From contig NZ_FOJP01000023.1 in assembly GCF_900111835.1 (NCBI RefSeq), forward strand, positions 1-64,000: 64,000 nucleotides of DNA, read 5' to 3'. The notes under the pieces were generated by a model that was not told the origin of the DNA, ran no database searches, and saw nothing but the letters and a program-made list of their open reading frames with translations. Below, in pieces: positions 53,132-63,532 of the stretch (positions within the stretch are counted from its first letter, which is position 1; each line of letters opens with the position of its first letter). The DNA is from Metapseudomonas otitidis. GTDB lineage: Bacteria > Pseudomonadota > Gammaproteobacteria > Pseudomonadales > Pseudomonadaceae. The translations under genes were made by a program, and so were the position numbers.

Positions 53132-54214
53132 TCAGTCTCCGAGGGCGGCCAACTGGTCGGCCTGGTATTCCGCCAGCAGCGGTTCGATGACGGCTTCCAC
53201 GCTGCCGGCGAGCACGTCGTCCAGGGCGTAGAGGGTCAGGTTGATGCGGTGGTCGGTGACCCGGCCCTGGGGGTAGTTGTAGGTGCGGATGCGCTCGGAA
53301 CGGTCCCCGGAGCCCACCAGCAGCTTGCGGGTCTCGGAGATTTCCTTGTGGGCGGCGGCTTCCTGCTGGTCGTTCAGCTTGGCCGCGAGCCAGGCCATGG
53401 CCTTGGCGCGGTTCTTGTGCTGGGAGCGCTCCTCCTGGCACTCGACCACGATCCCGCTGGGGATGTGAGTGATGCGCACGGCGGAGTCGGTCTTGTTCAC
53501 GTGCTGGCCGCCGGCGCCGGAGGAGCGGTAGGTGTCGATGCGCAGGTCCGCCGGGTTGATCTCGATGGCGGCCTGTTCGTCCGGCTCGGGGAGCACGGCG
53601 ACAGTGCAGGCGGAGGTGTGGATGCGACCCTGGGACTCGGTCTCCGGCACGCGCTGCACGCGGTGGGCGCCGGATTCGAACTTGAGCTTGGCGTAGACGT
53701 TGTCGCCCTCGACCCGGGCGATCACCTCTTTATAGCCACCGTGTTCGCCCTCGTTCTCGGAGAGGATCTCGACCCGCCAGCCCTGGCGTTCGGCATAGCG
53801 CGAGTACATGCGGAACAGGTCGCCGGAGAAGATCGCCGCCTCGTCGCCGCCGGTGCCGGCGCGGATCTCGAGGAACACGTTGCGGCCGTCGTTGGGGTCC
53901 TTGGGCAGCAGCATGCGCTGCAGGCGTGCCTCCAGCCCCACCAGCTGTTCGCGGGCCTGGGCGACTTCCTCTTCGGCCATCTCGCGCAGGTCCGGGTCGC
54001 TGTCCTTGAGCAGCGCCTGGGCGCCTTCGAGGTCGTCCTGCACCTTGCGGAACTCGCGGAAGGCAAGGATGACCGGCTCGACCTCGGCGTACTCCTTGGA
54101 GTAGGCGCGGAAGCGGGTCTGGTCGCTGATGACCTCGGCATCGCCGAGCAATGCGGTGAGCTCCTCGTAACGATCCTGGAGGATGTCGAGCTTCTTGAGC
54201 AGTGACGCTTTCAT
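53132..54214 (-). CDS. prfA: Peptide chain release factor 1
   Basis: A 360-residue RF1. GGQ at 235-237 ([15 protein letters not shown]) contacts the peptidyl-transferase centre, and the stop-codon-recognising PET (190-192) marks it as RF1 (UAA/UAG) and not RF2. Length is normal. The ATG overlaps the hemA stop (ATGA), a coupling seen in many gammaproteobacteria. Confidence 0.97.
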   Translation of the reverse strand: MKASLLKKLDILQDRYEELTALLGDAEVISDQTRFRAYSKEYAEVEPVILAFREFRKVQDDLEGAQALLKDSDPDLREMAEEEVAQAREQLVGLEARLQRMLLPKDPNDGRNVFLEIRAGTGGDEAAIFSGDLFRMYSRYAERQGWRVEILSENEGEHGGYKEVIARVEGDNVYAKLKFESGAHRVQRVPETESQGRIHTSACTVAVLPEPDEQAAIEINPADLRIDTYRSSGAGGQHVNKTDSAVRITHIPSGIVVECQEERSQHKNRAKAMAWLAAKLNDQQEAAAHKEISETRKLLVGSGDRSERIRTYNYPQGRVTDHRINLTLYALDDVLAGSVEAVIEPLLAEYQADQLAALGD

Positions 54215-55485
54215 TGAGGGTGCTTGTCCGGGCCCTCGTCGAGGGCGAAGAGTTCCTGGGCCACGGCCAGCGCATCGAAGCGGCCGTCGGCGGAGAGTTT
54301 CTTCAGCTGCACGCTGGGGGCGTGCAGCAGCTTGTTGGTGAGGCCACGGGCCAGCTGGGCGAGGACATCCTCCGGGGCGGCACCGTTGACCAGCATGCGC
54401 TGGGCCTTGGCCAGCTCCTCGTCGCGCAGCCGCTCGGCCTGCTGGCGGTAGGCGCGCAGCACGTCCACCGCGGCCAGCTCGCGCAGGCGCTGCATGAACT
54501 CGTCGACACCGCCGCTGACCAGTTCCTCGGCGGCCTGGGCAGCGCCCTGGCGGCTCTTGAGGTTCTCCTCGACCACGTCGTGGAGGTCATCGACGGTATA
54601 GAGGTAGACGTCGTCCAGCTCGCCCACTTCAGGCTCGATGTCGCGGGGGACGGCGATGTCGACCATGAAGATCGGCTTGTGCTTGCGCTGCTTCAGCGCG
54701 CGCTCCACGGCGCCCTTGCCGAGGATCGGCAACTGGCTGGCGGTGGAGCTGATGACGATGTCGCTGTTGACCAGCTCGTCCGGGATGTCGGCCAGCAGCA
54801 CCGCGTGGGCACCGAACTGTTCGGCCAGCAGGCTGGCGCGCTCCAGGGTGCGGTTGGCGACGACGATGCGCTTGACGCCCTGCTCGTGCAGGTGGCGGGC
54901 GACCAGGGTGATGGTCTCGCCGGCACCGATCAGCAACGCCTGGCTGCGGCTCAGGCTGGAGAAGATCTGCCGGGCCAGGCTGACGGCGGCGAAGGCCACG
55001 GAGACGGGGTTCTCGCCGATGGCGGTGTCGGTGCGCACGGTCTTGGCGGTGCTGAAGGTGGCCTGGAACAGGCGCCCCAGCAGCGGCCCGACGGTGCCGG
55101 CCTCACGCGCCACGGCGTAGGCGGATTTCATCTGCCCGAGGATCTGCGGCTCGCCCAGCACCATGGAGTCCAGGCCCGAGGCCACGCGCATCATGTGGCG
55201 CACGGCGGCGGCGTCGTGGTGCACGTAGGCGCAGGCGCGCAGCTCTTCGAGGCTGAGGTTGTGGTAGCCGGCCAGCCAGGTCAGCACCTCGTCGGCGCAG
55301 ATCTCGTCCTGCTCCAGGTAGAGCTCGCTGCGGTTGCAGGTGGAGAGGATCGCCGCCTCGCGACTGGGAGTGAGGCTGCACAGCTGCTGCAGGGCCTCGA
55401 CCAGCTGCTCGGGAGTAAAAGCCACGCGCTCGCGCACATCCACGGAGGCGGTTTTGTGGTTGATACCGAGGGCTAGAAAGGCCAT
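54211..55485 (-). CDS. hemA: Glutamyl-tRNA reductase
   Basis: A 424-residue enzyme making glutamate-1-semialdehyde from Glu-tRNA, the first step of tetrapyrrole synthesis. The catalytic cysteine C50 lies in LSTCNRSE; the NADPH domain has [15 protein letters not shown], and the C-terminal helix is the dimerisation domain. ATG 55483-55485 starts with the usual [13 protein letters not shown]. First gene of the leftward cluster to murI; divergent from the TPR lipoprotein gene. A palindrome ACAGGCCTGT (55565-55574) lies in the shared gap. Confidence 0.96.
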   Translation of the reverse strand: MAFLALGINHKTASVDVRERVAFTPEQLVEALQQLCSLTPSREAAILSTCNRSELYLEQDEICADEVLTWLAGYHNLSLEELRACAYVHHDAAAVRHMMRVASGLDSMVLGEPQILGQMKSAYAVAREAGTVGPLLGRLFQATFSTAKTVRTDTAIGENPVSVAFAAVSLARQIFSSLSRSQALLIGAGETITLVARHLHEQGVKRIVVANRTLERASLLAEQFGAHAVLLADIPDELVNSDIVISSTASQLPILGKGAVERALKQRKHKPIFMVDIAVPRDIEPEVGELDDVYLYTVDDLHDVVEENLKSRQGAAQAAEELVSGGVDEFMQRLRELAAVDVLRAYRQQAERLRDEELAKAQRMLVNGAAPEDVLAQLARGLTNKLLHAPSVQLKKLSADGRFDALAVAQELFALDEGPDKHPQ

Positions 55486-55671
55486 GCAGGGTCGCTAACG
55501 GATACGGAAGGCGCGCAATTGTCCTACTTCGATTCAGTGAGAACAACCACCGCTTGCCATTGTCACAGGCCTGTATACGCGCCATGCAATCTATAGGGCC
55601 CGGCCCCATGGGCTTGCCTGGCGGCTTGTGTCATGATGCTCCGACCGCAGGTTAGTCGCCCTTTCCCCCTT

Positions 55672-57399
55672 ATGAATAAATCCCTCGCGTTGCTGACCGC
55701 CTTCCTGTTCCTTGGCGGATGCCAGACCCTGGCCCCTTCATCCCCGGACGGCACCCCGCCGGTGGAAGACAGTGCCCAGGCACCCGAAGCCAAACCCCAG
55801 GTCTATGCGTCCTTCAGCCGCGACACGCTGTTCGCCCTGCTCACCGCCGAGCTGGCCGGACAGCGCAACCGCTTCGACATCGCCCTCGGCAACTACGTCC
55901 AGCAGGCCAACGCCACCCAGGACCCCGCCGTCGCCGAGCGCGCCTTCCGCATCGCCGAGTACCTGGGCGCCGACCAGGCCGCGCTGGACACCGCGCTGAT
56001 CTGGGCCACCAATGCCCCCGAAAACCTTGATGCCCAGCGCGCCGCCGCCATCCAGCTGGCCCGTGGCGGTCGCTACGACGAATCCATGACCTACATGGAG
56101 AAGGTGCTGCAGAAGCAGGGCGACACCCATTTCGACTTCCTCGCCCTCTCCGCCGCCGAGACCGACCCGGACACCCGCGCCGGCCTGCTGCAGAGCTTCG
56201 ACCGCCTGCTGGCCAAGTACCCGGACAACAGCCAGCTGGTGTTCGGCAAGGCCGTGCTGCTGCAACAGGACGGCCGCACCGAGGACGCCCTGGCCCTGCT
56301 GGAAGACCTGCCCTCCAGTGACAAACAGATCCCCCCGATCCTCCTGCGTGCGCGCCTGCTGCAGAGCCTGGACCGCACCGACGACGCGCTCCCGCTGCTG
56401 GAGCGCGCCATCAAGCAGCACCCGGACGACAAGCGCCTGCGCCTGACCTACGCCCGCCTGCTGGTGGAGGCTGGCCGGCTGGACGAAGCCAAGTCCGAGT
56501 TCGCCGGGCTGGTGCAGCGTTTCCCCGATGACGACGACCTGCGCTTCTCCCTCGCCCTGGTGTGCATGGAGGGCGAAGCCTGGGACGAAGCCCAGGTCTA
56601 CCTGCAGGAACTGGTGGAACGCGGCAGCCACGTGGACTCCGCCCACTTCAACCTCGGCCAGGTCTATGAGAAGCGCAACGACCTCGAAAGCGCGCTGATC
56701 GAATACGGCCTGGTGGGCGCCGGCAACGACTACCTGCCCGCTCAACTGCGCTACACCGAGCTGCTGCTGGACGCCAAGCGCGGCGACGAAGCCGCCAGCC
56801 ACCTGGCCAAGGCCCGCGAGGCACAGCCCGACTACGCCATCCAGCTGTACCTGATCGAGGCGGAGAACTTCGCCGAGCGCCAGCAGATCGACCATGCCTG
56901 GGCCACCATCGCCCAGGGCCTGAAGCAGTTCCCGGGCGACCTCAACCTGCTCTACACCCGCGCCATGCTGGCCGAGAAACGCGGCGACCTGGCCCAGCTG
57001 GAGCGCGACCTGCGCTTCATCATCGAGCGCGAGCCCGAGAACGCCATGGCGCTCAACGCGCTGGGCTATACCCTGGCCGACCGCACCACCCGCTACGAGG
57101 AAGCCCGCGCCCTGGTGGAACAGGCGCACCAGCTCAAGCCGGATGATCCGGCCATCCTCGACAGCCTCGGCTGGATCAACTTCCGCCTGGGCAAGCTGGA
57201 CGAAGCCGAGAGTCTGCTGCGCCAGGCCCTGGAAGCCTTCCCCGACCACGAGGTGGCCGCCCACCTGGGCGAAGTGCTGTGGGCCAACGGCAAGCAGAGC
57301 GAAGCCCGCAAGGTGTGGGCCGAAGCCCTGAAGAACCAGCCCGACAGCCCCATCCTGCGCAGCACCCTGAAGCGCCTGACCGGTTCCGAGACCCTCTGA
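55672..57399 (+). CDS. TPR-repeat outer-membrane lipoprotein (PA4667-like)
   Basis: A 575-residue lipoprotein: the signal peptide ends at LFLGGC (C17), then a Pro/Ser linker and a long array of TPR helices, clear near 210-330 (ALALLEDLPSSDKQIPPILLRARLLQSLDRTDDALPLLERAIKQHPDD is one example of the register) and near 455-560. It probably scaffolds envelope complexes. The start is chosen so that the signal peptide is at the very N-terminus; two upstream in-frame ATGs would bury it. lolB follows after three bases, so the pair is co-transcribed. No clear ribosome site is seen. Confidence 0.85.
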   Translation: MNKSLALLTAFLFLGGCQTLAPSSPDGTPPVEDSAQAPEAKPQVYASFSRDTLFALLTAELAGQRNRFDIALGNYVQQANATQDPAVAERAFRIAEYLGADQAALDTALIWATNAPENLDAQRAAAIQLARGGRYDESMTYMEKVLQKQGDTHFDFLALSAAETDPDTRAGLLQSFDRLLAKYPDNSQLVFGKAVLLQQDGRTEDALALLEDLPSSDKQIPPILLRARLLQSLDRTDDALPLLERAIKQHPDDKRLRLTYARLLVEAGRLDEAKSEFAGLVQRFPDDDDLRFSLALVCMEGEAWDEAQVYLQELVERGSHVDSAHFNLGQVYEKRNDLESALIEYGLVGAGNDYLPAQLRYTELLLDAKRGDEAASHLAKAREAQPDYAIQLYLIEAENFAERQQIDHAWATIAQGLKQFPGDLNLLYTRAMLAEKRGDLAQLERDLRFIIEREPENAMALNALGYTLADRTTRYEEARALVEQAHQLKPDDPAILDSLGWINFRLGKLDEAESLLRQALEAFPDHEVAAHLGEVLWANGKQSEARKVWAEALKNQPDSPILRSTLKRLTGSETL

Positions 57400-57402
57400 T
57401 CC

Positions 57403-58020
57403 ATGCGTCTACGTCATCTACTGGCCGCAGGGGCGCTGCTCCTGCTCACCGGCTGCGCCGGCCTCACCTCCCGTGAATCGGTTGAAGGCAAGGGCGACGC
57501 CACCCTCTGGAAAGCCCACAAGCAGCAGGTCGCCGCCCTCGACGGCTGGCAGATCGCCGGCAAGGTCGGCATCCGCGCACCGAAGGACTCCGGCAGCGGC
57601 ACGCTGTTCTGGCTGCAACGCCGCGACTACTACGACATCCGCCTCTCCGGCCCGCTGGGCCGTGGCGCCGCCCGCCTCACCGGTCACCCTGGCGCCATCG
57701 TGCTGGAAGTGGCCAACCAGGGCCGCTACGAAGCCGAATCCCCCGAAGCCCTGCTGGAAGAACAGCTCGGCTGGCGCCTGCCCGTCTCCCACCTGCAATG
57801 GTGGGTGCGCGGCCTGCCCGCCCCTGACAGCCGCAGCCGCCTGACCCTCGACAGCGACAGCCACCTCTCCCGACTGGAGCAGGACGGCTGGGAGGTGAAC
57901 TACCTCAGCTACGTCGAGCAGAACGGCTTCACCCTGCCCGAACGCATCAAGCTCAAGGGCGCCGACCTCGACGTCACCCTGGTGATCAAGGACTGGCAGC
58001 CGCGCCAGCTCGGCCAGTGA
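57403..58020 (+). CDS. lolB: Outer-membrane lipoprotein receptor LolB
   Basis: A 205-residue lipoprotein (lipobox LLTGC, C18) that receives lipoproteins from LolA and inserts them in the outer membrane. The family pattern [43 protein letters not shown] and WVRGLP is present. It sits between the TPR lipoprotein gene and ispE, the usual hemA-lolB-ispE-prs order. Confidence 0.95.
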   Translation: MRLRHLLAAGALLLLTGCAGLTSRESVEGKGDATLWKAHKQQVAALDGWQIAGKVGIRAPKDSGSGTLFWLQRRDYYDIRLSGPLGRGAARLTGHPGAIVLEVANQGRYEAESPEALLEEQLGWRLPVSHLQWWVRGLPAPDSRSRLTLDSDSHLSRLEQDGWEVNYLSYVEQNGFTLPERIKLKGADLDVTLVIKDWQPRQLGQ

Positions 58021-58028
58021 GTTCCGCC

Positions 58029-58880
58029 ATGCAAGACGCCCAGCTGATCCTGCCGGCGCCGGCCAAGCTCAACCTCATGCTGCACATCCTCGGGCGCCGT
58101 CCCGACGGCTACCACGAGCTGCAGACGCTGTTCCAGTTCCTCGACCACGGTGACGAACTGGGCTTCTCGCTCCGCGAGGATGGCGAGATCCACCTGCGCA
58201 CCGAGGTGCCCGGCGTCCCCCATGACAGCAACCTGATCGTCCGCGCCGCGCGCCGCCTGCAGCAGGCATCCGACACCCGCCTGGGCGCTGACATCTGGCT
58301 CGACAAGCGCCTGCCCATGGGCGGCGGCATCGGCGGCGGCAGTTCCGACGCCGCCACCACCCTCCTCGGCCTCGACCACCTCTGGCAGACGCACCTCGGC
58401 GAAGAGCGCCTGGCCGAGCTGGGGCTGGCACTGGGTGCCGACGTGCCGGTGTTCGTACGCGGTCGCGCGGCCTTCGCCGAAGGCGTCGGCGAGCGCCTGC
58501 AACCGGTCACCCTGGAGGAGCCGTGGTTCCTCGTCGCCGTACCGCAAGTCTTTGTCAGCACAGCAGAAGTTTTCACCGATCCCGAGTTGACACGGAATTC
58601 GGCGCCCATTAATCTTCGCAGCCTTCTTGAGGGGGGCAGTCGTAACGACTGTCAGCCAGTGGTCGAGAAGCGTTACCCCGAAGTTCGTAACGCACTGATG
58701 TGGTTGAACAAATTCACATCGGCCCGACTGACCGGCACCGGAGCTTGTGTGTTTGGGAGCTTCCCAAACCGGGACGATGCTGATAAAGTCGCCCGCCAAC
58801 TTCCGGCCACTCTGCCAAGTTTCGTCGCCAAGGGCAGCAACATCTCGATGCTGCATCGACGCCTCGAAAGCCTGGCTTGA
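58029..58880 (+). CDS. ispE: 4-diphosphocytidyl-2-C-methyl-D-erythritol kinase
   Basis: A 283-residue GHMP kinase of the MEP isoprenoid pathway. Substrate motif [23 protein letters not shown] starts near residue 9 (K13), and the ATP loop [15 protein letters not shown] is at 97-111; D137 (LGADVP) is the base. ATG 58029 gives the usual start; a GTG at 58017 overlapping the lolB stop (GTGA) would add four residues and may allow coupling. The codon use of the last third (58560-58740) is less GC-rich than the rest. Confidence 0.95.
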   Translation: MQDAQLILPAPAKLNLMLHILGRRPDGYHELQTLFQFLDHGDELGFSLREDGEIHLRTEVPGVPHDSNLIVRAARRLQQASDTRLGADIWLDKRLPMGGGIGGGSSDAATTLLGLDHLWQTHLGEERLAELGLALGADVPVFVRGRAAFAEGVGERLQPVTLEEPWFLVAVPQVFVSTAEVFTDPELTRNSAPINLRSLLEGGSRNDCQPVVEKRYPEVRNALMWLNKFTSARLTGTGACVFGSFPNRDDADKVARQLPATLPSFVAKGSNISMLHRRLESLA

Positions 58881-58914
58881 AAGAAGTGTGCAAGTCCTCC
58901 GGTTATACCGATAC

Positions 58915-58989
58915 AGGGGCGTCGCCAAGCGGTAAGGCAGCAGGTTTTGATCCTGCCATGCGTTGGTTCGAATCCAGCCGCCCCTGCCA
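58915..58989 (+). tRNA. tRNA-Gln (anticodon TTG), copy 1
   Basis: A 75-base cloverleaf including the encoded CCA: acceptor AGGGGCG/CGCCCCT, anticodon arm GCAGG-TTTTGAT-CCTGC with TTG, and T arm containing GGTTCGAATCC. Lies between ispE and prs, the place of the single tRNA-Gln in PAO1. Confidence 0.98.
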
Positions 58990-59045
58990 TAACCCTTCCC
59001 AGGGTCCTCGGTAGAACAGGTCTTGCAACGGTAGTTAAACGATAT

Positions 59046-59120
59046 AGGGGCGTCGCCAAGCGGTAAGGCAGCAGGTTTTGATCCTGCCATGCGTTGGTTC
59101 GAATCCAGCCGCCCCTGCCA
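59046..59120 (+). tRNA. tRNA-Gln (anticodon TTG), copy 2
   Basis: Identical over all 75 bases to the copy at 58915-58989, 56 bases downstream. The flanks differ, so it looks like an older tandem duplication. Confidence 0.98.
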
Positions 59121-59130
59121 TACACGAAGA

Positions 59131-59166
59131 AGCTGTTCAAAAGCCTCGGCGTTTGAACAGCTTTTT
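59131..59166 (+). terminator. tRNA-Gln operon terminator
   Basis: AGCTGTTCAAA (59131-59141), ten-base loop, TTTGAACAGCT (59152-59162), then T run to 59166. Confidence 0.93.
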
Positions 59167-59204
59167 AATTCATCAGGTCCACCCTCAGCCGGCAGGTACT
59201 GCGC

Positions 59205-60146
59205 GTGTCCAAGATGATGGTCTTCACGGGGAACGCCAACCCCGATCTGGCGCGTCGCGTCGTACGTCAACTGCATATCCCCCTCGGTGATGCCTCTGTA
59301 GGCAAGTTCTCCGACGGCGAAATCAGCGCGGAAATCAACGAAAATGTCCGCGGTAAGGACGTCTTCCTGATCCAGCCCACGTGCGCGCCCACCAACGACA
59401 ACCTGATGGAGCTGGTGGTGATGGCTGATGCCTTCCGCCGCTCCTCGGCGTCCCGTATCACCGCTGTGATCCCCTACTTCGGCTATGCCCGCCAGGACCG
59501 CCGCCCGCGTTCCGCTCGCGTGGCGATCAGCGCCAAGGTCGTGGCCGACATGCTCACCGTGGTCGGTATCGACCGCGTGCTGACCGTCGACCTGCATGCC
59601 GACCAGATCCAGGGTTTCTTCGATATCCCCGTGGACAACATCTACGGCTCCCCCGTCCTGGTGGATGACATCGAAGACCAGCGTTTCGACAACCTCATGA
59701 TCGTCTCCCCGGACATCGGTGGCGTGGTACGTGCCCGTGCCGTCGCCAAGTCCCTGGGCGTCGATCTGGCGATCATCGACAAGCGTCGTCCCAAGGCCAA
59801 CCAGTCCGAAGTCATGCACATCATCGGTGATGTGGATGGCCGTACCTGCGTCCTGGTCGACGACATGGTCGACACCGCCGGCACCCTCGGCCACGCCGCC
59901 AAGGCGCTGAAGGACCACGGCGCTGCCAAGGTCTACGCCTACTGCACCCACCCGGTGCTGTCCGGTCGTGCCATCGAGAACATTGAAAACTCCGTGCTGG
60001 ACGAGCTGGTGGTGACCAACACCATCCCGCTGTCTGCCGCGGCACAGGCCTGCTCCCGTATCCGTCAACTGGATATCGCGCCGGTCGTGGCTGAAGCGGT
60101 CCGCCGCATCAGCAATGAGGAATCGATCAGCGCGATGTTCCGCTAA
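59205..60146 (+). CDS. prs: Ribose-phosphate pyrophosphokinase
   Basis: A 313-residue PRPP synthetase that feeds nucleotide, histidine and tryptophan synthesis. The ATP region [15 protein letters not shown] and the PRPP loop [13 protein letters not shown] are present, and the start [15 protein letters not shown] is typical. The start codon is GTG 59205 with AGG eight bases upstream. Full length; followed by a good terminator. Confidence 0.97.
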   Translation: MSKMMVFTGNANPDLARRVVRQLHIPLGDASVGKFSDGEISAEINENVRGKDVFLIQPTCAPTNDNLMELVVMADAFRRSSASRITAVIPYFGYARQDRRPRSARVAISAKVVADMLTVVGIDRVLTVDLHADQIQGFFDIPVDNIYGSPVLVDDIEDQRFDNLMIVSPDIGGVVRARAVAKSLGVDLAIIDKRRPKANQSEVMHIIGDVDGRTCVLVDDMVDTAGTLGHAAKALKDHGAAKVYAYCTHPVLSGRAIENIENSVLDELVVTNTIPLSAAAQACSRIRQLDIAPVVAEAVRRISNEESISAMFR

Positions 60147-60166
60147 GGAACGCGCCTGACGAAAAC

Positions 60167-60190
60167 GCCCCGCTCCGGCGGGGCTTTTTT
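60167..60190 (+). terminator. prs terminator
   Basis: GCCCCGC (60167-60173), TCCG, GCGGGGC (60178-60184), T6. Confidence 0.93.
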
Positions 60191-60254
60191 GCCTAACCGC
60201 CCAAGATGCTGGTCGCAAGCACTCGGGGCGGTTTGGCTATTTTGGAGAACTGCA

Positions 60255-60857
60255 ATGACTGAATTCGCCCTGAACGCTTCCGTACGTTCCGACCTGGGGA
60301 AAGGTGCGAGCCGCCGCCTGCGTCGTAACGAAGCCCAAGTTCCCGCCGTTGTCTACGGTGGCGACAAGGCTCCGCAATCCATCGGTCTGCTGGCCAAAGA
60401 ACTGGCCAAGCTGCTGGAAAACGAGGCTGCCTTCAGCCACGTGATCGCCCTGAACGTTGCCGGTGCCACCGAGACCGTTCTGATCAAGGCCCTGCAGCGT
60501 CACCCGTCCAAAGGCTTCGTCGTACACGCTGACTTCCAGCGCGTCGTTGCCGGCCAGAAGCTGACCGCTCACGTACCGCTGCACTTCCTGAACGAAGCCA
60601 CTGCTGTTGGCGTGAAGACTGGTGGTGGCGAGATCTCCCACACCATCTCCGAAGTCGAAGTTTCCTGCCTGCCGAAAGACCTGCCGGAATTCATCGAAGT
60701 CGACCTGGCCAAGGTCGAAGTGGGTCAGACTGTTCACCTGTCCGACCTCAAGCTGCCGAAAGGCGTCGAGCTGGTGGCCCTGGCCCACGGCAACGACCTG
60801 GCAGTTGCCAACATCCACGCTGCTCGCGTAGCGAAGGAAGAAGGCTCCGCCGAGTAA
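60255..60857 (+). CDS. rplY: 50S ribosomal protein L25/general stress protein Ctc
   Basis: A 200-residue two-domain L25 (CTC form): an N-terminal 5S rRNA-binding domain ([20 protein letters not shown]) and a C-terminal TL5-type domain rich in acidic residues. Start ATG 60255 with GGAG eight bases upstream. Its codons end in T more often than in neighbouring genes, a usual feature of highly expressed ribosomal genes. pth follows after 32 bases. Confidence 0.96.
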   Translation: MTEFALNASVRSDLGKGASRRLRRNEAQVPAVVYGGDKAPQSIGLLAKELAKLLENEAAFSHVIALNVAGATETVLIKALQRHPSKGFVVHADFQRVVAGQKLTAHVPLHFLNEATAVGVKTGGGEISHTISEVEVSCLPKDLPEFIEVDLAKVEVGQTVHLSDLKLPKGVELVALAHGNDLAVANIHAARVAKEEGSAE

Positions 60858-60876
60858 TTCGCGCAGCCTGAAAAGG

Positions 60877-60970
60877 AAGGGCCCCTGTCGTGACCGCCGT
60901 ACAACTGATCGTCGGCCTGGGAAATCCAGGCCCCGAATACGACCAGACCCGGCATAACGCAGGGGCCCTT
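60877..60970 (+). promoter_or_regulatory. Long-range inverted repeat around the pth start
   Basis: AAGGGCCCCTG (60877-60887) and CAGGGGCCCTT (60960-60970) are perfect complements; the first covers part of the ribosome site (AAGGAAGG, 60873-60880) of pth. Between them GGCCTGG (60914-60920) pairs with CCAGGCC (60926-60932). The right arm is followed by TTTTCG. It may limit pth translation or transcription. Confidence 0.4.
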
Positions 60971-61474
60971 TTCGTTGAGCGCGTGGCAGACAGCCAGCGC
61001 GTCAACCTGTCTCTCGACAAGAAGTATTTCGGCCTCGTTGGCAAATTCAGCCACCAGGGCCGCGACGTTCGTCTGCTCATCCCCACCACCTACATGAACC
61101 GCAGCGGCCAGTCCGTGGCGGCGCTCGCCGGTTTCTTCCGCATCCCGGTCGACGCGATCCTGGTGGCCCACGACGAACTCGACATGCCCCCCGGCGTCGC
61201 CAAGCTCAAGCAGGGCGGCGGCCATGGCGGGCACAACGGGTTGCGCGACATCATCGCCCAGCTCGGCAACCAGAACGGCTTCCATCGCCTGCGCCTCGGC
61301 ATCGGCCATCCCGGGCACGCCAGCCTGGTATCCGGCTACGTCCTCGGCCGCGCACCGCGCAGCGAGCAGGAACTGCTCGACACCAGCATCGACTTCGCCC
61401 TCGGCGTGCTGCCCGACATCCTCGCGGGGGACTTCACCCGCGCGATGCAGAAACTGCACAGCCAGAAGGCCTGA
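60890..61474 (+). CDS. pth: Peptidyl-tRNA hydrolase
   Basis: A 194-residue enzyme that frees tRNA from dropped peptidyl-tRNA. N12, catalytic H22 ([15 protein letters not shown]), the YMNRSG segment and HDELDMPPG are present. The start codon is GTG 60890 with AAGGAAGG upstream. It is normal in length and shares a likely transcript with rplY. Confidence 0.96.
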   Translation: MTAVQLIVGLGNPGPEYDQTRHNAGALFVERVADSQRVNLSLDKKYFGLVGKFSHQGRDVRLLIPTTYMNRSGQSVAALAGFFRIPVDAILVAHDELDMPPGVAKLKQGGGHGGHNGLRDIIAQLGNQNGFHRLRLGIGHPGHASLVSGYVLGRAPRSEQELLDTSIDFALGVLPDILAGDFTRAMQKLHSQKA

Positions 61475-61515
61475 TCCACACCTCTTAATCGCCCCATTGG
61501 CGCGAGGGACATAGC

Positions 61516-62616
61516 ATGGGATTCAATTGCGGCATCGTCGGCCTGCCCAACGTTGGCAAGTCCACCCTGTTCAACGCCCTGACCAAATCCGGCATCGCGG
61601 CGGAAAACTTCCCCTTCTGCACCATCGAGCCGAACAGCGGCATCGTTCCCATGCCCGACGCACGCCTGGAAGCCCTGGCCGAGATCGTCAAGCCGGAGCG
61701 GGTCCTGCCCACCACCATGGAGTTCGTCGACATCGCTGGCCTGGTCGCCGGAGCCTCCAAGGGTGAAGGCCTGGGCAACAAGTTCCTCGCCAACATCCGC
61801 GAGACCGACGCCATCGCCCACGTCGTGCGCTGCTTCGAGGACGACAACGTCATCCACGTCTCCAACAGCGTCGACCCCAAGCGCGACATCGAGATCATCG
61901 ACCTCGAACTGATCTTTGCCGACCTCGACAGCTGCGAGAAGCAACTGCAGAAAGTGGTCCGCAACGCCAAGGGCGGCGACAAGGACGCCATCGCCCAGAA
62001 GGCCCTGCTGGAACAGCTGATCGCCCACTTCACCGAAGGCAAGCCCGCGCGCAGCCTGATGAAGAACATGGACGACGAGCAGAAGCGCGTGATCCGCGGC
62101 TTCCACCTGCTCACCAGCAAGCCGGTGATGTACATCGCCAACGTCGCCGAGGACGGCTTCGAGAACAACCCGCACCTGGACGTGGTCAAGGCCATCGCCG
62201 CCGAAGAAGGCGCCGTGGTCGTACCGGTGTGCAACAAGATCGAAGCCGAGATCGCCGAGCTGGACGACGACGAAGAGAAACTCATGTTCCTCGAGTCCAT
62301 GGGCATGGAAGAGCCGGGCCTGAACCGCGTGATCCGCGCCGGCTACAACCTGCTCAATCTGCAGACCTACTTCACCGCTGGCGTGAAGGAAGTCCGCGCC
62401 TGGACCGTGCGCATCGGCGCCACCGCCCCGCAGGCGGCTGCCGTCATCCACACCGACTTCGAGAAAGGCTTCATCCGTGCCGAAGTGGTCGCCTATGACG
62501 ACTTCATCCAGTACAAGGGCGAAGCCGGCGCCAAGGAAGCCGGCAAATGGCGCCTGGAAGGCAAGGAATACATCGTCAAGGACGGCGACGTGATGCACTT
62601 CCGCTTCAACGTCTAA
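61516..62616 (+). CDS. ychF: Redox-regulated ATPase YchF (Obg family)
   Basis: A 366-residue OLA1/YchF protein: P-loop GLPNVGKST (9-17), a coiled-coil insert at about 130-200, and a C-terminal TGS domain. NKIE (in [10 protein letters not shown]) replaces the NKxD of GTPases, in line with ATP use. It binds ribosomes and is linked to oxidative stress. The start has GAGG upstream of ATG 61516. Confidence 0.96.
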   Translation: MGFNCGIVGLPNVGKSTLFNALTKSGIAAENFPFCTIEPNSGIVPMPDARLEALAEIVKPERVLPTTMEFVDIAGLVAGASKGEGLGNKFLANIRETDAIAHVVRCFEDDNVIHVSNSVDPKRDIEIIDLELIFADLDSCEKQLQKVVRNAKGGDKDAIAQKALLEQLIAHFTEGKPARSLMKNMDDEQKRVIRGFHLLTSKPVMYIANVAEDGFENNPHLDVVKAIAAEEGAVVVPVCNKIEAEIAELDDDEEKLMFLESMGMEEPGLNRVIRAGYNLLNLQTYFTAGVKEVRAWTVRIGATAPQAAAVIHTDFEKGFIRAEVVAYDDFIQYKGEAGAKEAGKWRLEGKEYIVKDGDVMHFRFNV

Positions 62617-62634
62617 GCCCTCCCCGCTTTACCC

Positions 62635-62669
62635 GAAGCCCCCTGCGGACCTGCTCCGCCGGGGGCTTC
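62635..62669. terminator. Terminator between ychF and the CMD-family gene
   Basis: GAAGCCCCC (62635-62643) and GGGGGCTTC (62661-62669), with the inner stem GCGGA/TCCGC (62645-62649, 62655-62659). Placed between convergent genes. Confidence 0.8.
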
Positions 62670-62674
62670 GTGCT

Positions 62675-63061
62675 TCAGGCCGCCTCCCCCCGCTGCTCGA
62701 ACACCTCCCGCGCCACCGCCAGGCCGTTCAGCGCGGCCGGGAAGCCGGCGTAGACGGCCATCTGCATGATCGTCTCGACGATCTCCGTGCGGCTGGCGCC
62801 GACGTTCAGCGCGCCGTGCACGTGGACCTTCAGTTGCGGGGCGGCGTTGCCCAGGGCGGTCAGGGCCGCCACCACGGCGATCTCCCGGCTCTTCAGGTCC
62901 AGCCCCGGGCGGGAATAGATGTCGCCGAAGGGGAACTCCACCAGGTAGCGCGCAAAGTCCGGGGCGATGCCCGCCAGGCTCTCCACCACCCGCTCACCGG
63001 CCTCGCCGTCGATCTCCTTCAGTTTCGCCAGCCCACGCTGGTAGCGGCTCTCGTCATTCAT
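62675..63061 (-). CDS. Carboxymuconolactone decarboxylase (CMD)-family protein
   Basis: A 128-residue AhpD-like helical protein. The pattern [70 protein letters not shown] is that of gamma-carboxymuconolactone decarboxylases; it has the HVHGAL histidines but no CxxC pair, so it is not a peroxidase of the AhpD type. The substrate is unknown. ATG 63059-63061 overlaps the stop of the MerR gene by eight bases, so both are one unit under MerR control. Confidence 0.88.
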   Translation of the reverse strand: MNDESRYQRGLAKLKEIDGEAGERVVESLAGIAPDFARYLVEFPFGDIYSRPGLDLKSREIAVVAALTALGNAAPQLKVHVHGALNVGASRTEIVETIMQMAVYAGFPAALNGLAVAREVFEQRGEAA

Positions 63062-63464
63062 CTGCGTTGCCCTTCTCGGTTGATGGCTCCAGCCCCAGGG
63101 CCTGCTCGCACGCGCGGTAATGCTCGATCTTCGCGTGCAGCGCATCGGCGGCCTGGCGCATCGCCTCGATCTCGGCCAGGACCTCCGCAAGGTGGCCCTC
63201 CAGCATCTGGCGACGCGCCGGCACCGTCGGGTCCCCGGCGCTCCTCAGCGCTGCGAACGCCTGCATCTTGCCGATGGGCATGCGGGTCGTGCGCAAACGC
63301 AGCAGGAACTCGATCCAGGCCATGTCCGAAGCCGCGTAGCGCCGCTGCCCACCCGGCGCCCGGCCCACCGGGGCGATGAGCCCGATGCGCTCGTAATAAC
63401 GCAGGGTGTGAGCCGTGAGCCCGGTGCGCCGGGCGACTTCGTCGATGCTGAGATGAGGTTCCAT
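63054..63464 (-). CDS. MerR-family transcriptional regulator
   Basis: A 136-residue MerR protein: helix-turn-helix [25 protein letters not shown] (6-30), wing [10 protein letters not shown], and a C-terminal coiled coil (about 82-118). It resembles the AdhR/NmlR group (aldehyde or electrophile response), with a single cysteine in the tail (C119). The ATG at 63462-63464 has no ribosome site and lies six bases after a -10 box, so the mRNA is probably leaderless. Controls itself and the CMD gene. Confidence 0.88.
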   Translation of the reverse strand: MEPHLSIDEVARRTGLTAHTLRYYERIGLIAPVGRAPGGQRRYAASDMAWIEFLLRLRTTRMPIGKMQAFAALRSAGDPTVPARRQMLEGHLAEVLAEIEAMRQAADALHAKIEHYRACEQALGLEPSTEKGNADE

Positions 63465-63470
63465 GGGGCG

Positions 63471-63501
63471 ATCCTAGAAGTTCGAGCGCGCTCTAAGTCA
63501 A
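63471..63501 (-). promoter_or_regulatory. MerR-type promoter with a 19-bp spacer
   Basis: Leftward: TTGACT (63501-63496), 19 bases, TAGGAT (63476-63471). The spacer holds the dyad TTxGAGCGCGCTCxAA (63482-63497 region), centred between the boxes. Long-spacer promoters with a central dyad are the hallmark of MerR-activated genes. Confidence 0.8.
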
Positions 63502-63532
63502 CCCTTTGCCGGTGCCGCGTCAAGCACCGCCC

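Noticed and set aside
55560-55596. Promoter TTGTCA ... before the TPR lipoprotein gene
   Set aside because: No -10 box at 16-18 bases; the palindrome ACAGGCCTGT was noted but not assigned.
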